In this document: one piece after another, positions 45,129-54,079 of the stretch
Numbering within the stretch: the stretch's first letter is position 1
Layout: each line of letters starts with the position of its first letter
The notes under the pieces: generated by a model
What the model was told of the DNA's origin: nothing
The model's database searches: none
What the model saw: the letters and a program-made list of their open reading frames with translations, nothing else
Assembly: GCF_001424405.1 (NCBI RefSeq)
Contig: NZ_LMPS01000004.1
Location: forward strand, 926,537 to 990,536
DNA length: 64,000 nucleotides
Direction of reading: 5' to 3'
Origin: Dyadobacter sp. Leaf189
GTDB taxonomy: Bacteria > Bacteroidota > Bacteroidia > Cytophagales > Spirosomataceae
Made by a program: the position numbers and the translations under genes

Positions 45129-47000
45129 TTACCCGGCCAGTGCGAGTTCCTCTATATTCTTTTCGATTTTCAGATTATCGATAATGAAGCGCTGCCTTTC
45201 GGGTGTGTTTTTACCCATGAAATAGCCTAGCAGCTTTTGAATAGAGGTTTCCTTTTGCAGGATAACTGGCTCAATGCGCATATCTTCCCCGATAAACTTC
45301 CCGAATTCTTCCGGGGATATCTCGCCCAGACCTTTGAAACGTGTAATTTCAGGCTTGCTGCCCAGCTTGTGGATCGCATATTGCTTCTCCTCGTCACTGT
45401 AACAATAAATAGTTTCCTTCTTGTTGCGGACCCGGAAAAGAGGCGTTTCCAACACAAAAACGTGTCCGTTTCGTACCAGGTCCGGGAAGAACTGCAGGAA
45501 GAATGTCATCAACAGCAAGCGGATATGCATTCCGTCAACGTCGGCGTCGGTAGCTATGATAATGCGGTTAAAACGGAGGTTTTCAACTCCATTCTCAATA
45601 TCCAGCGCGTGTTGAAGCAAGTTGAACTCCTCATTTTCGTACACGATCTTCTTTGTAAGGCCAAAGCAGTTCAACGGTTTCCCTCTTAAACTAAACACCG
45701 CCTGTGTCTGAATATTTCTTGATTTCGTGATGGATCCGCTCGCCGAGTCGCCTTCAGTGATAAACAACGTTGTTTCGTAGCGGAGCTCGTTTTTAAGGTC
45801 TGTCAAATGCAGCCTGCAATCCCTAAGTTTCTTGTTGTGCAAATTGGCTTTTTTAGCGCGGTCGTTCGCCAGCTTTTTGATACCCGCCAGCTCCTTACGC
45901 TCCCGCTCCGATTGCTCGATTCGCTTTTTCAATGCATCCCGCGATTCCGGGTTCATGTGCAGGTAATTGTCCAGCCTTTCCTTCACAAAATCATTCACGA
46001 AAGTCCGCACAGTGGTACTGTTCGGATCCGGCGTAATGGTACTGGAGCCAAGCTTGGTTTTGGTCTGAGATTCAAACACAGGCTCTTGCACACGTATAGC
46101 TACCGCCGCACTGATCGACGAGCGGATATCTTCCGGTGCATAATCTTTACCGAAGTGCTCGCGCACCGCTCTTACCACAGCTTCCCGGAATGCGACGAGG
46201 TGCGTACCACCCTGCGTTGTGTACTGGCCGTTCACGAATGAATAATACTCTTCGCCGTACTGATTACCGTGCGTCATCGCAAACTCAATATCCTCTCCTT
46301 TTAAATGGATAATAGGATAGCGTATTGATTCCGCATCTGTTTTGCTTTGCAGCAGGTCCATAAGACCGTTTTGCGAGATGTATTTCTGACCGTTAAAGTT
46401 GATAGTAAGTCCTGCATTGAGATAGCAATAATTCCAGATCATACTGTCCAGATATTGCGGGATATATTTGAAATTCTTGAAAATAGTCCCGTCCGGCTCA
46501 AACAACGTGTGCGTTCCATTACGTTGGCTGGAAGATTCTTCGGCAGACTCTTTCAGCAATGCACCTTGCTCAAATTCAGCCATTTTGGTCCTGCCGTCGC
46601 GAAATGACTGCACTTTAAAATATTGTGAAAGTGCATTTACCGCCTTTGTACCCACTCCATTCAAACCCACAGATTTCTGAAAAGCGCCGGAATCGTATTT
46701 TCCACCTGTGTTAATTTTCGATACACAATCCACCACCTTGCCCAGCGGGATACCTCTGCCGTAATCTCTCACCTCAACCCTGTGTTCCGAAATTTTGATC
46801 TCAATCGTCTTCCCATTTCCCATCATGTGCTCGTCGATCGAGTTATCCACGATTTCCTTCACAAGCACATATATACCATCGTCCACTGACGACCCGTCAC
46901 CCAGTTTTCCAATATACATTCCCGGCCGAAGTCGTATGTGTTCCTTCCAGTCCAGGGACCTGATACTATCCTCGTCGTATTGAACGTTCGCACTTTCCAT
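45129..47000 (-). CDS. parE: DNA topoisomerase IV subunit B
   Basis: A 623-aa type II topoisomerase ATPase subunit. The GHKL site shows [20 protein letters not shown] and [13 protein letters not shown]. The Toprim domain has EGDSASGSI and the metal-binding [11 protein letters not shown]. The opening [20 protein letters not shown] and the length fit ParE of Bacteroidota better than GyrB, which is longer and has a different Toprim insert. With ParC it decatenates daughter chromosomes. ParC is not encoded next to it. GyrB is the main alternative call. Confidence 0.88.
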   Translation of the reverse strand: MESANVQYDEDSIRSLDWKEHIRLRPGMYIGKLGDGSSVDDGIYVLVKEIVDNSIDEHMMGNGKTIEIKISEHRVEVRDYGRGIPLGKVVDCVSKINTGGKYDSGAFQKSVGLNGVGTKAVNALSQYFKVQSFRDGRTKMAEFEQGALLKESAEESSSQRNGTHTLFEPDGTIFKNFKYIPQYLDSMIWNYCYLNAGLTINFNGQKYISQNGLMDLLQSKTDAESIRYPIIHLKGEDIEFAMTHGNQYGEEYYSFVNGQYTTQGGTHLVAFREAVVRAVREHFGKDYAPEDIRSSISAAVAIRVQEPVFESQTKTKLGSSTITPDPNSTTVRTFVNDFVKERLDNYLHMNPESRDALKKRIEQSERERKELAGIKKLANDRAKKANLHNKKLRDCRLHLTDLKNELRYETTLFITEGDSASGSITKSRNIQTQAVFSLRGKPLNCFGLTKKIVYENEEFNLLQHALDIENGVENLRFNRIIIATDADVDGMHIRLLLMTFFLQFFPDLVRNGHVFVLETPLFRVRNKKETIYCYSDEEKQYAIHKLGSKPEITRFKGLGEISPEEFGKFIGEDMRIEPVILQKETSIQKLLGYFMGKNTPERQRFIIDNLKIEKNIEELALAG

Positions 47001-47082
47001 TTTTATAATTATTCTTTTAGTCTTATTTCTGATTTTAAATATTGTATTTTAATAATTTCAGTTTTTTGTCGTTACGCTGTTA

Positions 47083-47090
47083 TAACTTTG
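47083..47090 (+). promoter_or_regulatory. Bacteroidota -7 promoter element before the polysaccharide cluster
   Basis: TAACTTTG fits the TAnnTTTG consensus of the Bacteroidota primary sigma factor exactly. A TTTTTTG at 47062-47068 could be the upstream element but the spacing (14 bases) is short. A start near 47097 would give a leader of about 170 bases before the export gene. Confidence 0.45.
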
Positions 47091-47268
47091 CGCAGATTAG
47101 GTGAGGCCGATTAATAGAATTTCTTTAAAAATAGGAAAAATCTAATTTACTTTGCTAGCACATACACATCGAAAAACGAAGCTGGCCCGGATTCCAAACT
47201 CAAAAATAGTAGTCAAAAAGATAGGTTTCATGGATTTTCAGCATTTCAATAGTACAATAATTCTTCAT

Positions 47269-49794
47269 ATGAACAGATTCAGATTAACTAAAAGTTATAA
47301 ATCGTTATTTCTTTATTTTCTGAGTTTTCTGATATCCCTGCCTGCAATCTCACAGGTAACTCCCACAGCTCCAACAACAACTGCTCCTACTTCCCAGGGA
47401 ACACCCGGAGGTGCACAGCAAAGCGGCCCAAGAAGCACCACAGGAAACGCACCGGGTAGTACAACAGGTAATGCGAACAATCCGCAGTCTGGTAATCCGC
47501 AAAATGGCAACCAGCAAACCGGAAACCAGCAAAATGCCGCCAATCAGTCCAATGATGCCGGAAAGAACGGCCAAAACCAGAATGGACAAAATGGCGAGCA
47601 AGGCAATGACCAAAGCAAGGTAAACAAATCTACTACGACCGAGCTGACGCCCGCTGAGCAGGAAAAAGAAGCATTTCGCCAGAAAATCTACGGCTACTCG
47701 ATTTTTGCAAATAAAAACCTGGATCCAATCCCTGATTTACAGGTTGCTACACCTACAAACTACATAGTTGGTCCTGGTGATGAGCTTAACATTTACATCT
47801 ACAACTACGCAGAAAGCACCTACGAAGGCATTGTAAATAAGGACGGAAATATCCTGATCCCGCGTGTAGGACCTGTTCAGGTAGCAGGACGCACCATTGA
47901 AGAGATCAGAAAGATATTGATTGACAAATTCGCCAAGTTTGTTCCCGGACTGCTGGGATCAGGCGGAGAAACGGCACGTACCAAACTGATGGTAACGCTT
48001 GGCAATATTCGTTCAGTAAAGGTGTTTGTGACCGGGGAAGTAATCAATCCGGGCACTTACGAAGTATCTTCCCTCTCTTCTGCATTCAATGCGCTGTACC
48101 AGGCTGGCGGACCTAATGAAATTGGATCTTTCCGCGATGTGCGCGTTGTGCGGCATGGGAAAGTGGTATCTCACATGGATATCTACGATTATCTTGTAAA
48201 TGGTAAAATTGAAGGAGATATCCGTGTTCAGGACAACGATAACATTGTAGTTGGTTACTATCTGAAAAGAGCAGAAATCACCGGTATGGTTAAACGTCCG
48301 GGTATATATGAGCTGAAACCCGAAGAAAAGCTGGGGGATGTTCTTAAATATGCAGGCGGATTTCAGGACAAAGCATACCGCGCCAGACTTAAAATCCAGC
48401 GTATTACATCCAAGGAAAGAAAATTGCTGGATGTAGCGGAAGGCAACTATGATAGCTTCGACGTTGTCACCGGCGACTCTATTGATGTTGGTACTGTACT
48501 CGACAGGTTTGATAACATTGTCACTATTGAAGGAGCCATAATGCGGCCTGGTAATTTTTCACTTGAAAGCAGCCCAACGTTAAAAGCACTGATTGAAAAT
48601 GCGCAGGGATTACGTGAAGATGCTTTCGTCGGCCGTATCAGTGTTCTGCGAACTCGTGATGATCTTACTTTGCAGAATATCTCCATGAACTACACTGATC
48701 TGATCAACAACGTAGTTCCTGACCTGATCCTCACCCGTCTCGACCAGGTGATTGTGCCGTCGAAATTCGATATGGCAGAATCGGCTTATGTGAGTGTGGA
48801 AGGTGAAGTTAATAATACCAAAGTTGGCGTTAATGAGGGCAAATTCCCTTACACATCAGAAATGACGCTGGAAGATGCATTGGTACAGGCTGGCGGCCTT
48901 AAAGAATCGGCTTACACGACCGAGGTAGAAGTGGTAAGACGGAAGCGTAATGGGGTGGCCGGTACTGCAAATGCACAAATCTCGGAGGTCTTCAAGTTTG
49001 ACCTGAACCGCGACTTGTCACTCAACAGCAAAGCAACAAATTTCAGACTGCTGCCTTTTGACCAGGTTATTGTTCGTAAATCTCCTAATTATGTAGAGCA
49101 GCAAACTGTTTTTGTAGAAGGAGAAGTGCTCGTAACAGGTCCGTACACGATCATCAATAAAAATGACAAGATTAGTGACATCATCAAGAGAGCAGGCGGA
49201 TTAACAGAACTGGCTTATCCTGAAGGTGCCACATTGCTTCGCCGCACGATTGTCCGTGACCTTGAAGAGCCTACCGATTTTGACCAGGCCGCGATTACCG
49301 AGCAGAGCATCAAAAAAGGCACAATCCTGGGAGATCAGCCTAATGTGAAAGAGGAAAAAATCGGTATTGTTTTAAAGAACATTCTAAAAAATCCAGGATC
49401 GTTTGAAGATCTGATCGTACAGGAAGGCGATATTATCAGGATACCAAAACGCCTTGAAACTGTTCAGGTGGCTGGATCCGTACTTTATCCTACTACCGTG
49501 AAATATGGCAAGGGAATGTCATTTACGGACTATATTTCACAATCGGGAGGCTTTACGGTTCAATCGTTGCGGAAAAGCTCGTACATTAAATACCCGAATG
49601 GAAATATTGACCGCACAAGAAGATTCCTGTTCTTCAACGTTTATCCAAAGGTTGAACCAGGATCTGAGATTTTTGTACCAGTGCGCGCAGCGCCTCAGTT
49701 GAATACGCAACAGGCAATATCTACCGCCACAGGCTTGTTAAGTTCTGTAATGGGATTAATAGTAACAGTATTGGCTTTTCGCTCAATTAGATAA
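47269..49794 (+). CDS. Polysaccharide export protein with multiple SLBB domains (OPX/Wza-type)
   Basis: An 841-aa outer-membrane export protein. I start at the ATG giving MNRFRLTKSYKSLFLYFL because a signal peptide ending PAISQ follows; in-frame starts at 47152 (TTG) and 47230 only add a non-signal extension. A Thr/Gly/Asn/Gln-rich linker of about 90 residues comes next, then the Poly_export domain (NYIVGPGDELNIYIYNY, near residue 165) and six SLBB-type units with cores such as VFVTGEVINPGTYEV and VTIEGAIMRPGNFSL. A C-terminal membrane helix (SSVMGLIVTVLAF) replaces the amphipathic helix of Wza. It is the first gene of the cluster. Confidence 0.92.
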   Translation: MNRFRLTKSYKSLFLYFLSFLISLPAISQVTPTAPTTTAPTSQGTPGGAQQSGPRSTTGNAPGSTTGNANNPQSGNPQNGNQQTGNQQNAANQSNDAGKNGQNQNGQNGEQGNDQSKVNKSTTTELTPAEQEKEAFRQKIYGYSIFANKNLDPIPDLQVATPTNYIVGPGDELNIYIYNYAESTYEGIVNKDGNILIPRVGPVQVAGRTIEEIRKILIDKFAKFVPGLLGSGGETARTKLMVTLGNIRSVKVFVTGEVINPGTYEVSSLSSAFNALYQAGGPNEIGSFRDVRVVRHGKVVSHMDIYDYLVNGKIEGDIRVQDNDNIVVGYYLKRAEITGMVKRPGIYELKPEEKLGDVLKYAGGFQDKAYRARLKIQRITSKERKLLDVAEGNYDSFDVVTGDSIDVGTVLDRFDNIVTIEGAIMRPGNFSLESSPTLKALIENAQGLREDAFVGRISVLRTRDDLTLQNISMNYTDLINNVVPDLILTRLDQVIVPSKFDMAESAYVSVEGEVNNTKVGVNEGKFPYTSEMTLEDALVQAGGLKESAYTTEVEVVRRKRNGVAGTANAQISEVFKFDLNRDLSLNSKATNFRLLPFDQVIVRKSPNYVEQQTVFVEGEVLVTGPYTIINKNDKISDIIKRAGGLTELAYPEGATLLRRTIVRDLEEPTDFDQAAITEQSIKKGTILGDQPNVKEEKIGIVLKNILKNPGSFEDLIVQEGDIIRIPKRLETVQVAGSVLYPTTVKYGKGMSFTDYISQSGGFTVQSLRKSSYIKYPNGNIDRTRRFLFFNVYPKVEPGSEIFVPVRAAPQLNTQQAISTATGLLSSVMGLIVTVLAFRSIR

Positions 49795-50888
49795 TGGCTG
49801 AAACACTCACACCCCCGCATAGGCAACAAATTCCTGACGATGAACTATCTCCAAAGGAAGTTGTCGCAAAGGTGATCGTTGTAAAGGATGCGATCCTTCG
49901 CAACTGGCAAATGATCCTGCTTCTGCCCATTATTGGCTTCGGGATCGGGTATGCCATGGACACTTACATTAAAAAAGCGCCCAAGTACGAAGCAAATGTT
50001 GTCTTTAACCTAGGTGGAGGAAGCCAGGCCTCGGGTTTAGGTGATATGGCCGGGTTACTCGGACTTGGAACAGCGCCTGACGCCAACATCTTTACCGGTG
50101 AGAACTTCTTCTATTTTGTTAAATCCCGTCCGGTACTCGAAAGGAACCTGATGAAGGAAGTGGACATTCATGGTAAAAAAGAGATTTTTGCCAACTTCTT
50201 TATCGATTCCAGCGGCATTAAAACTTCGGATTGGGAAGAAAGGCCTGACTTGCAGAACTTCCATTTTCAGACAAACGATCTGAAAAAGCTGGACAGGAAT
50301 TCAAGAATTGTATTGAACGAAATCGTTAAGAAAGCCGCTGATGCGACTGAAATAGCTTCTCTTGACAGAAAATCTTCTTTCATTGCATTATCTACGCAGA
50401 TGGAAAATGAGGCGCTGGCGGGGCTTTGGGTTACTACGCTTTTGAAAACGGTAGAAGAAATGTATACCGAGAACCAGACGCAGAAAACAAGAAAAACACT
50501 GCGACTGCTTCAACACCGTGCAGACTCCCTGGCCAGGGTACTCGGAATTGCCGAGCACAAGCTGGCTAAGCAAATGGATTACAGTACGCAGATTATGCTG
50601 CCAGAGGCGAAAGTTTCTACCAACAGCATGGAGCGTAAATCGACGTTCCTGCAGCAGCTTTATTACGAAGCAATGGCGAATGCAGAAAAAATGCAGATGT
50701 CGCTTGTTCGGGAAGCACCCTTATTTACAGAAATCGAAGGTATCAAGGTGCCTTTGGACATGAAAGCAGAAGACAAGCGTAATGCTAAGATCGGCGCATT
50801 GTCGGGCTTGCTGATCGCATTGATATTTACTTATTTAAGAACAGTATTCAGTACTCCTGCTACCACGGTTAAAGTAGAGAGAGCGTAA
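49794..50888 (+). CDS. Wzz-type polysaccharide co-polymerase / chain-length protein
   Basis: A 364-aa inner-membrane protein with one helix near residues 40-57 (MILLLPIIGFGIGYAMD), a large periplasmic part rich in coiled-coil helices (around 200-300) and a second helix at about 333-349. This is the topology of polysaccharide co-polymerases. There is no cytoplasmic tyrosine-kinase domain, so it belongs to the Wzz or KpsE-like group rather than Wzc. Its start codon overlaps the last base of the export gene stop. It likely bridges the OPX protein to the ABC transporter encoded next. Confidence 0.88.
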   Translation: MAETLTPPHRQQIPDDELSPKEVVAKVIVVKDAILRNWQMILLLPIIGFGIGYAMDTYIKKAPKYEANVVFNLGGGSQASGLGDMAGLLGLGTAPDANIFTGENFFYFVKSRPVLERNLMKEVDIHGKKEIFANFFIDSSGIKTSDWEERPDLQNFHFQTNDLKKLDRNSRIVLNEIVKKAADATEIASLDRKSSFIALSTQMENEALAGLWVTTLLKTVEEMYTENQTQKTRKTLRLLQHRADSLARVLGIAEHKLAKQMDYSTQIMLPEAKVSTNSMERKSTFLQQLYYEAMANAEKMQMSLVREAPLFTEIEGIKVPLDMKAEDKRNAKIGALSGLLIALIFTYLRTVFSTPATTVKVERA

Positions 50889-50891
50889 AAA

Positions 50892-51725
50892 ATGGCGGCG
50901 CAACACACAATTACAATCAAAGCAGGCGGTTCTGAAAAGGACTATTGGAAAGATCTCTGGATGCACAGACAGCTTTTGTGGATCTTGTCTAAAAGAGATA
51001 TCTCTGTTCGTTACAAGCAAACACTGCTTGGCGTGGCATGGAGCGTACTTCGTCCTTTTATGACAATGACCGTTATGGTTTTTGTATTCAGCTACGTTGC
51101 CAAAATCGACAGTGATCCAGGTATCCCCTACCCTTTAATGGTTTTAAGCGGGCTTACAATCTGGACTTTCTTCTCAAATACATTCCAGCAAATCAGCAAC
51201 AGTATCCTGCTTAATTCTAACCTCGTATCAAAGGTATACTTCCCGAGGCTGCTGATGCCGCTTAGTTCAATTGCAGTCGGGTTTGTAGACTTTCTGATCG
51301 CATTGGGCATTTTCATCGTACTTACACCATTCTTTGATTACACAATCAGCTGGCAGATCATATATATTCCTTTCTTCGTTTTACTTACATTTATTACATC
51401 AATGGGCTTCGGGCTCTTTTTCGCGGTGCTCAATGTGCGCTTCCGTGACATCGGCCAGTTGATCCCATTCCTGATTCAAGTGGGGATGTACATATTGCCG
51501 GTAGCTTACCCAAGCTCGCTTGTCAAAGATACCTGGTTTGAGAAGTATTATAATCTGAATCCCCTGGTGGGCATTATCGGTGGTTTTCGCTGGTGTTTAC
51601 TGGGAGAAAAATCGTATTTCAATCCACAAAGTTTATACTCAACGGTGATCATTTCCTTTTTGATTCTCGTATTATCTTTGATCTATTTTCGAAGAAAAGA
51701 GAACACGTTTGTGGATCACATCTGA
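50892..51725 (+). CDS. ABC-2 type polysaccharide transporter permease (Wzm/KpsM-like)
   Basis: A 277-aa inner-membrane protein with six helices and the ABC-2 family N-terminal motif ISVRYKQTLLGVAWSVLRP (residues about 37-55). With the ATPase encoded 15 bases downstream it forms the transporter that exports lipid-linked polysaccharide across the inner membrane. It starts 3 bases after the co-polymerase gene. The C-terminus is short and basic (YFRRKENTFVDHI). Confidence 0.93.
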   Translation: MAAQHTITIKAGGSEKDYWKDLWMHRQLLWILSKRDISVRYKQTLLGVAWSVLRPFMTMTVMVFVFSYVAKIDSDPGIPYPLMVLSGLTIWTFFSNTFQQISNSILLNSNLVSKVYFPRLLMPLSSIAVGFVDFLIALGIFIVLTPFFDYTISWQIIYIPFFVLLTFITSMGFGLFFAVLNVRFRDIGQLIPFLIQVGMYILPVAYPSSLVKDTWFEKYYNLNPLVGIIGGFRWCLLGEKSYFNPQSLYSTVIISFLILVLSLIYFRRKENTFVDHI

Positions 51726-51740
51726 AAATTACACCTGGGC

Positions 51741-53000
51741 ATGCCTGTAATTGTAGCTGAAAACATCAGTAAAAAATATATCATCGACCACCAACGCAAA
51801 AGTGGGTCTTCAAGCCTGCGCGATGTTGTTACGGATACGGTCGACAAGATATTTCCAAGAAAGAAAGCACAGGATGGTTTTTCTGAAAAAGAAGAATTCT
51901 GGGCATTAAAAGATATCAACTTCAGTATCGACCAGGGCGACCGGATCGGTATCGTCGGACACAACGGCGCGGGTAAATCTACCCTGCTCAAAATTCTCAG
52001 CCGGATTACCGAGCCCAGCACAGGACAGATCAAGATCGAAGGCCGCATTGCCAGTTTGCTGGAAGTAGGTACCGGATTTCACCCTGAACTGACCGGGCGC
52101 GAAAACATCTTTTTGAATGGCGCTATCCTGGGGATGAACAAAAGTGAAATCAGGGAATCCTTTGACGCGATCGTTGATTTTGCAGGTGTTGAAAAATTCC
52201 TTGATACTCCGGTAAAAAGATATTCTTCCGGAATGTACGTGAGGCTTGGATTTGCAATTGCTGCCCACCTTAACCCTGAGATCCTGATCGTAGATGAGGT
52301 ACTGGCAGTAGGTGATACGGAATTTCAGAAGAAATGTCTCGGCAAAATGCGTGATGTTTCAGAAAGTGGCCGGACACTCATTTTCGTGAGCCACAACCTG
52401 ACTGCAATACAGGCACTTTGCAACAAAGCATTCTATTTTGAAAAAGGCAGACTGATAGATCAGGGAGAAACTACGCATATTGTCACCAATTACCTGAGTA
52501 AAGTCTCACACAAGAGCCTTGAAAAGCATTGGGATAATATCGAAAGTGCGCCCGGCAATGATCAGGTTCGTGTAAAAAGCTTCAAGCTCTTCCCCGAATA
52601 CCAGGACGATCTAACCCATATTGACGTCCGCACCCCAATCAATTTCCAGTTTGAATTCTGGAATATGGAGGAAGGCGCAAACCTGAACCTCAGCATGCAT
52701 TTATACACCTTCACCGGTGAATGCATCTTTAATGTAGGAACGCAGTCCGAAAGTTTCGCCAAGGGTTTAGTGAGTGCAACTTGCGAGCTGCCTGGCAACT
52801 TCCTGAACGACGGTTCTTATGTTGTTTCAATGATGATTGTAAAAGATACCAGCACCGTGCTTTATAACATGGAAGAGGCACTGGTATTTGATATCGAGGA
52901 CTATCGTGAAAATGTTACCTGGTATGGCAAATGGCCCGGATATATTCGCCCTCAACTTAATTTTTCCATTCGCCAAACTGAACATGTAGTGAATGATTAA
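51741..53000 (+). CDS. Polysaccharide ABC transporter ATPase with C-terminal sugar-binding domain (Wzt-like)
   Basis: A 419-aa protein. The ATPase domain has Walker A GHNGAGKS at 73-80, signature YSSGMYVRLGFA and Walker B ILIVDEVLAVGD. A spacer helix leads to a beta-sandwich of about 150 residues (about 265-410; PINFQFEFWNMEEGANLNLS), the Wzt C-terminal domain that in O9a-type systems recognises the capped non-reducing end of the glycan. This implies that glycans are finished in the cytoplasm before export. The gene overlaps the next by 8 bases. Confidence 0.93.
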   Translation: MPVIVAENISKKYIIDHQRKSGSSSLRDVVTDTVDKIFPRKKAQDGFSEKEEFWALKDINFSIDQGDRIGIVGHNGAGKSTLLKILSRITEPSTGQIKIEGRIASLLEVGTGFHPELTGRENIFLNGAILGMNKSEIRESFDAIVDFAGVEKFLDTPVKRYSSGMYVRLGFAIAAHLNPEILIVDEVLAVGDTEFQKKCLGKMRDVSESGRTLIFVSHNLTAIQALCNKAFYFEKGRLIDQGETTHIVTNYLSKVSHKSLEKHWDNIESAPGNDQVRVKSFKLFPEYQDDLTHIDVRTPINFQFEFWNMEEGANLNLSMHLYTFTGECIFNVGTQSESFAKGLVSATCELPGNFLNDGSYVVSMMIVKDTSTVLYNMEEALVFDIEDYRENVTWYGKWPGYIRPQLNFSIRQTEHVVND

Positions 53001-54075
53001 CGTCACTAAAACTTTCCTGCCCGACCAGGAAGAGTACATTAAGCACGTCAGGGAAATCTGGGAAAGCGGTTACATCACCAATAACGGCCCGAAACTTCAA
53101 ACGCTTGAAAAAGAATTAAAGGAGTATCTCAACGTTGATCACCTTTACTTTTGCGGGAACGGGACCATCGTTCTTCAGATTGCGATTAAGGCGCTTGAAC
53201 TGAAAGGTGAGATTATCACTACCCCTTTCTCCTATTGCGCTACTTCCAATGCTATTTTGTGGGAAAATTGTACGCCGGTATTTGTCGATATCGATGCACA
53301 AACCTTTAACATAGATCCGTCGCTCATAGAAGCGTCGATCACCCCGGCTACTTCGGCGATCCTGGCTACGCACGTTTATGGAAATCCATGCGACGTAGAA
53401 GCAATCGAGGTAATTGCCAAAAAACATAATCTCAAAGTTATTTACGATGCAGCACACGCATTCGGGGTAACTTACAAAGGGAAGTCGCTCCTTGCATTCG
53501 GCGATATAAGTACATGCAGTTTCCACGCGACGAAGGTTTTTCATTCGATTGAAGGAGGCGCATTGATATCCAATCATCCCGAGCTTGACAGTAAGCTGCA
53601 CTTGCTTCGTGCATTTGGCCACCAAGGCGATGACCTTTATTTATATGCCGGTATCAACGGCAAAAATTCAGAATTCCATGCTGCGATGGGCCTGGTAAAT
53701 CTGCCGCATGTCCCTGAAATTATCCAGGCGCGTAAGGAGGTTTTTGATGCTTATGACAGTTTGTTGAACTGGGACGTACTTTACAAACCGGTTATTAATA
53801 AAGACATTGGATATAACTACGCATACTACCCTGTCGTCTTCCCTTCGGAAGCAGTGATGTTCAAGGTAATGGATGCGTTGCGCGAGCAGGAAATCATTCC
53901 GCGCCGCTATTTTTATCCTTCATTGAACACGCTTTCTTTCATGCCAAGGCAATTTGCCTGCCCGGTTTCTGAAGATATAGCATTAAGAGTGTTAAGTTTG
54001 CCGTTGTATGTTGGTCTCCCTTACTCTGATATAGAGCGGATATCCGGGATCATTAACGGTCATTTATCACCATAA
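52993..54075 (+). CDS. DegT/DnrJ/EryC1/StrS-family sugar aminotransferase
   Basis: A 360-aa PLP enzyme. The Schiff-base lysine is Lys181 in STCSFHATKVFHSIEGGA; DAAHAFG at 152-158 supplies the PLP-pairing Asp; the opening WESGYITNNGP is the usual family start. It converts a keto-sugar nucleotide to an amino sugar, as for 3- or 4-amino-dideoxyhexoses. No sugar dehydratase gene is present in this window, so its substrate must be made elsewhere. The NeuD-like acetyltransferase further on could acylate the amino group. Confidence 0.93.
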   Translation: MINVTKTFLPDQEEYIKHVREIWESGYITNNGPKLQTLEKELKEYLNVDHLYFCGNGTIVLQIAIKALELKGEIITTPFSYCATSNAILWENCTPVFVDIDAQTFNIDPSLIEASITPATSAILATHVYGNPCDVEAIEVIAKKHNLKVIYDAAHAFGVTYKGKSLLAFGDISTCSFHATKVFHSIEGGALISNHPELDSKLHLLRAFGHQGDDLYLYAGINGKNSEFHAAMGLVNLPHVPEIIQARKEVFDAYDSLLNWDVLYKPVINKDIGYNYAYYPVVFPSEAVMFKVMDALREQEIIPRRYFYPSLNTLSFMPRQFACPVSEDIALRVLSLPLYVGLPYSDIERISGIINGHLSP

Positions 54076-54079
54076 CCGC

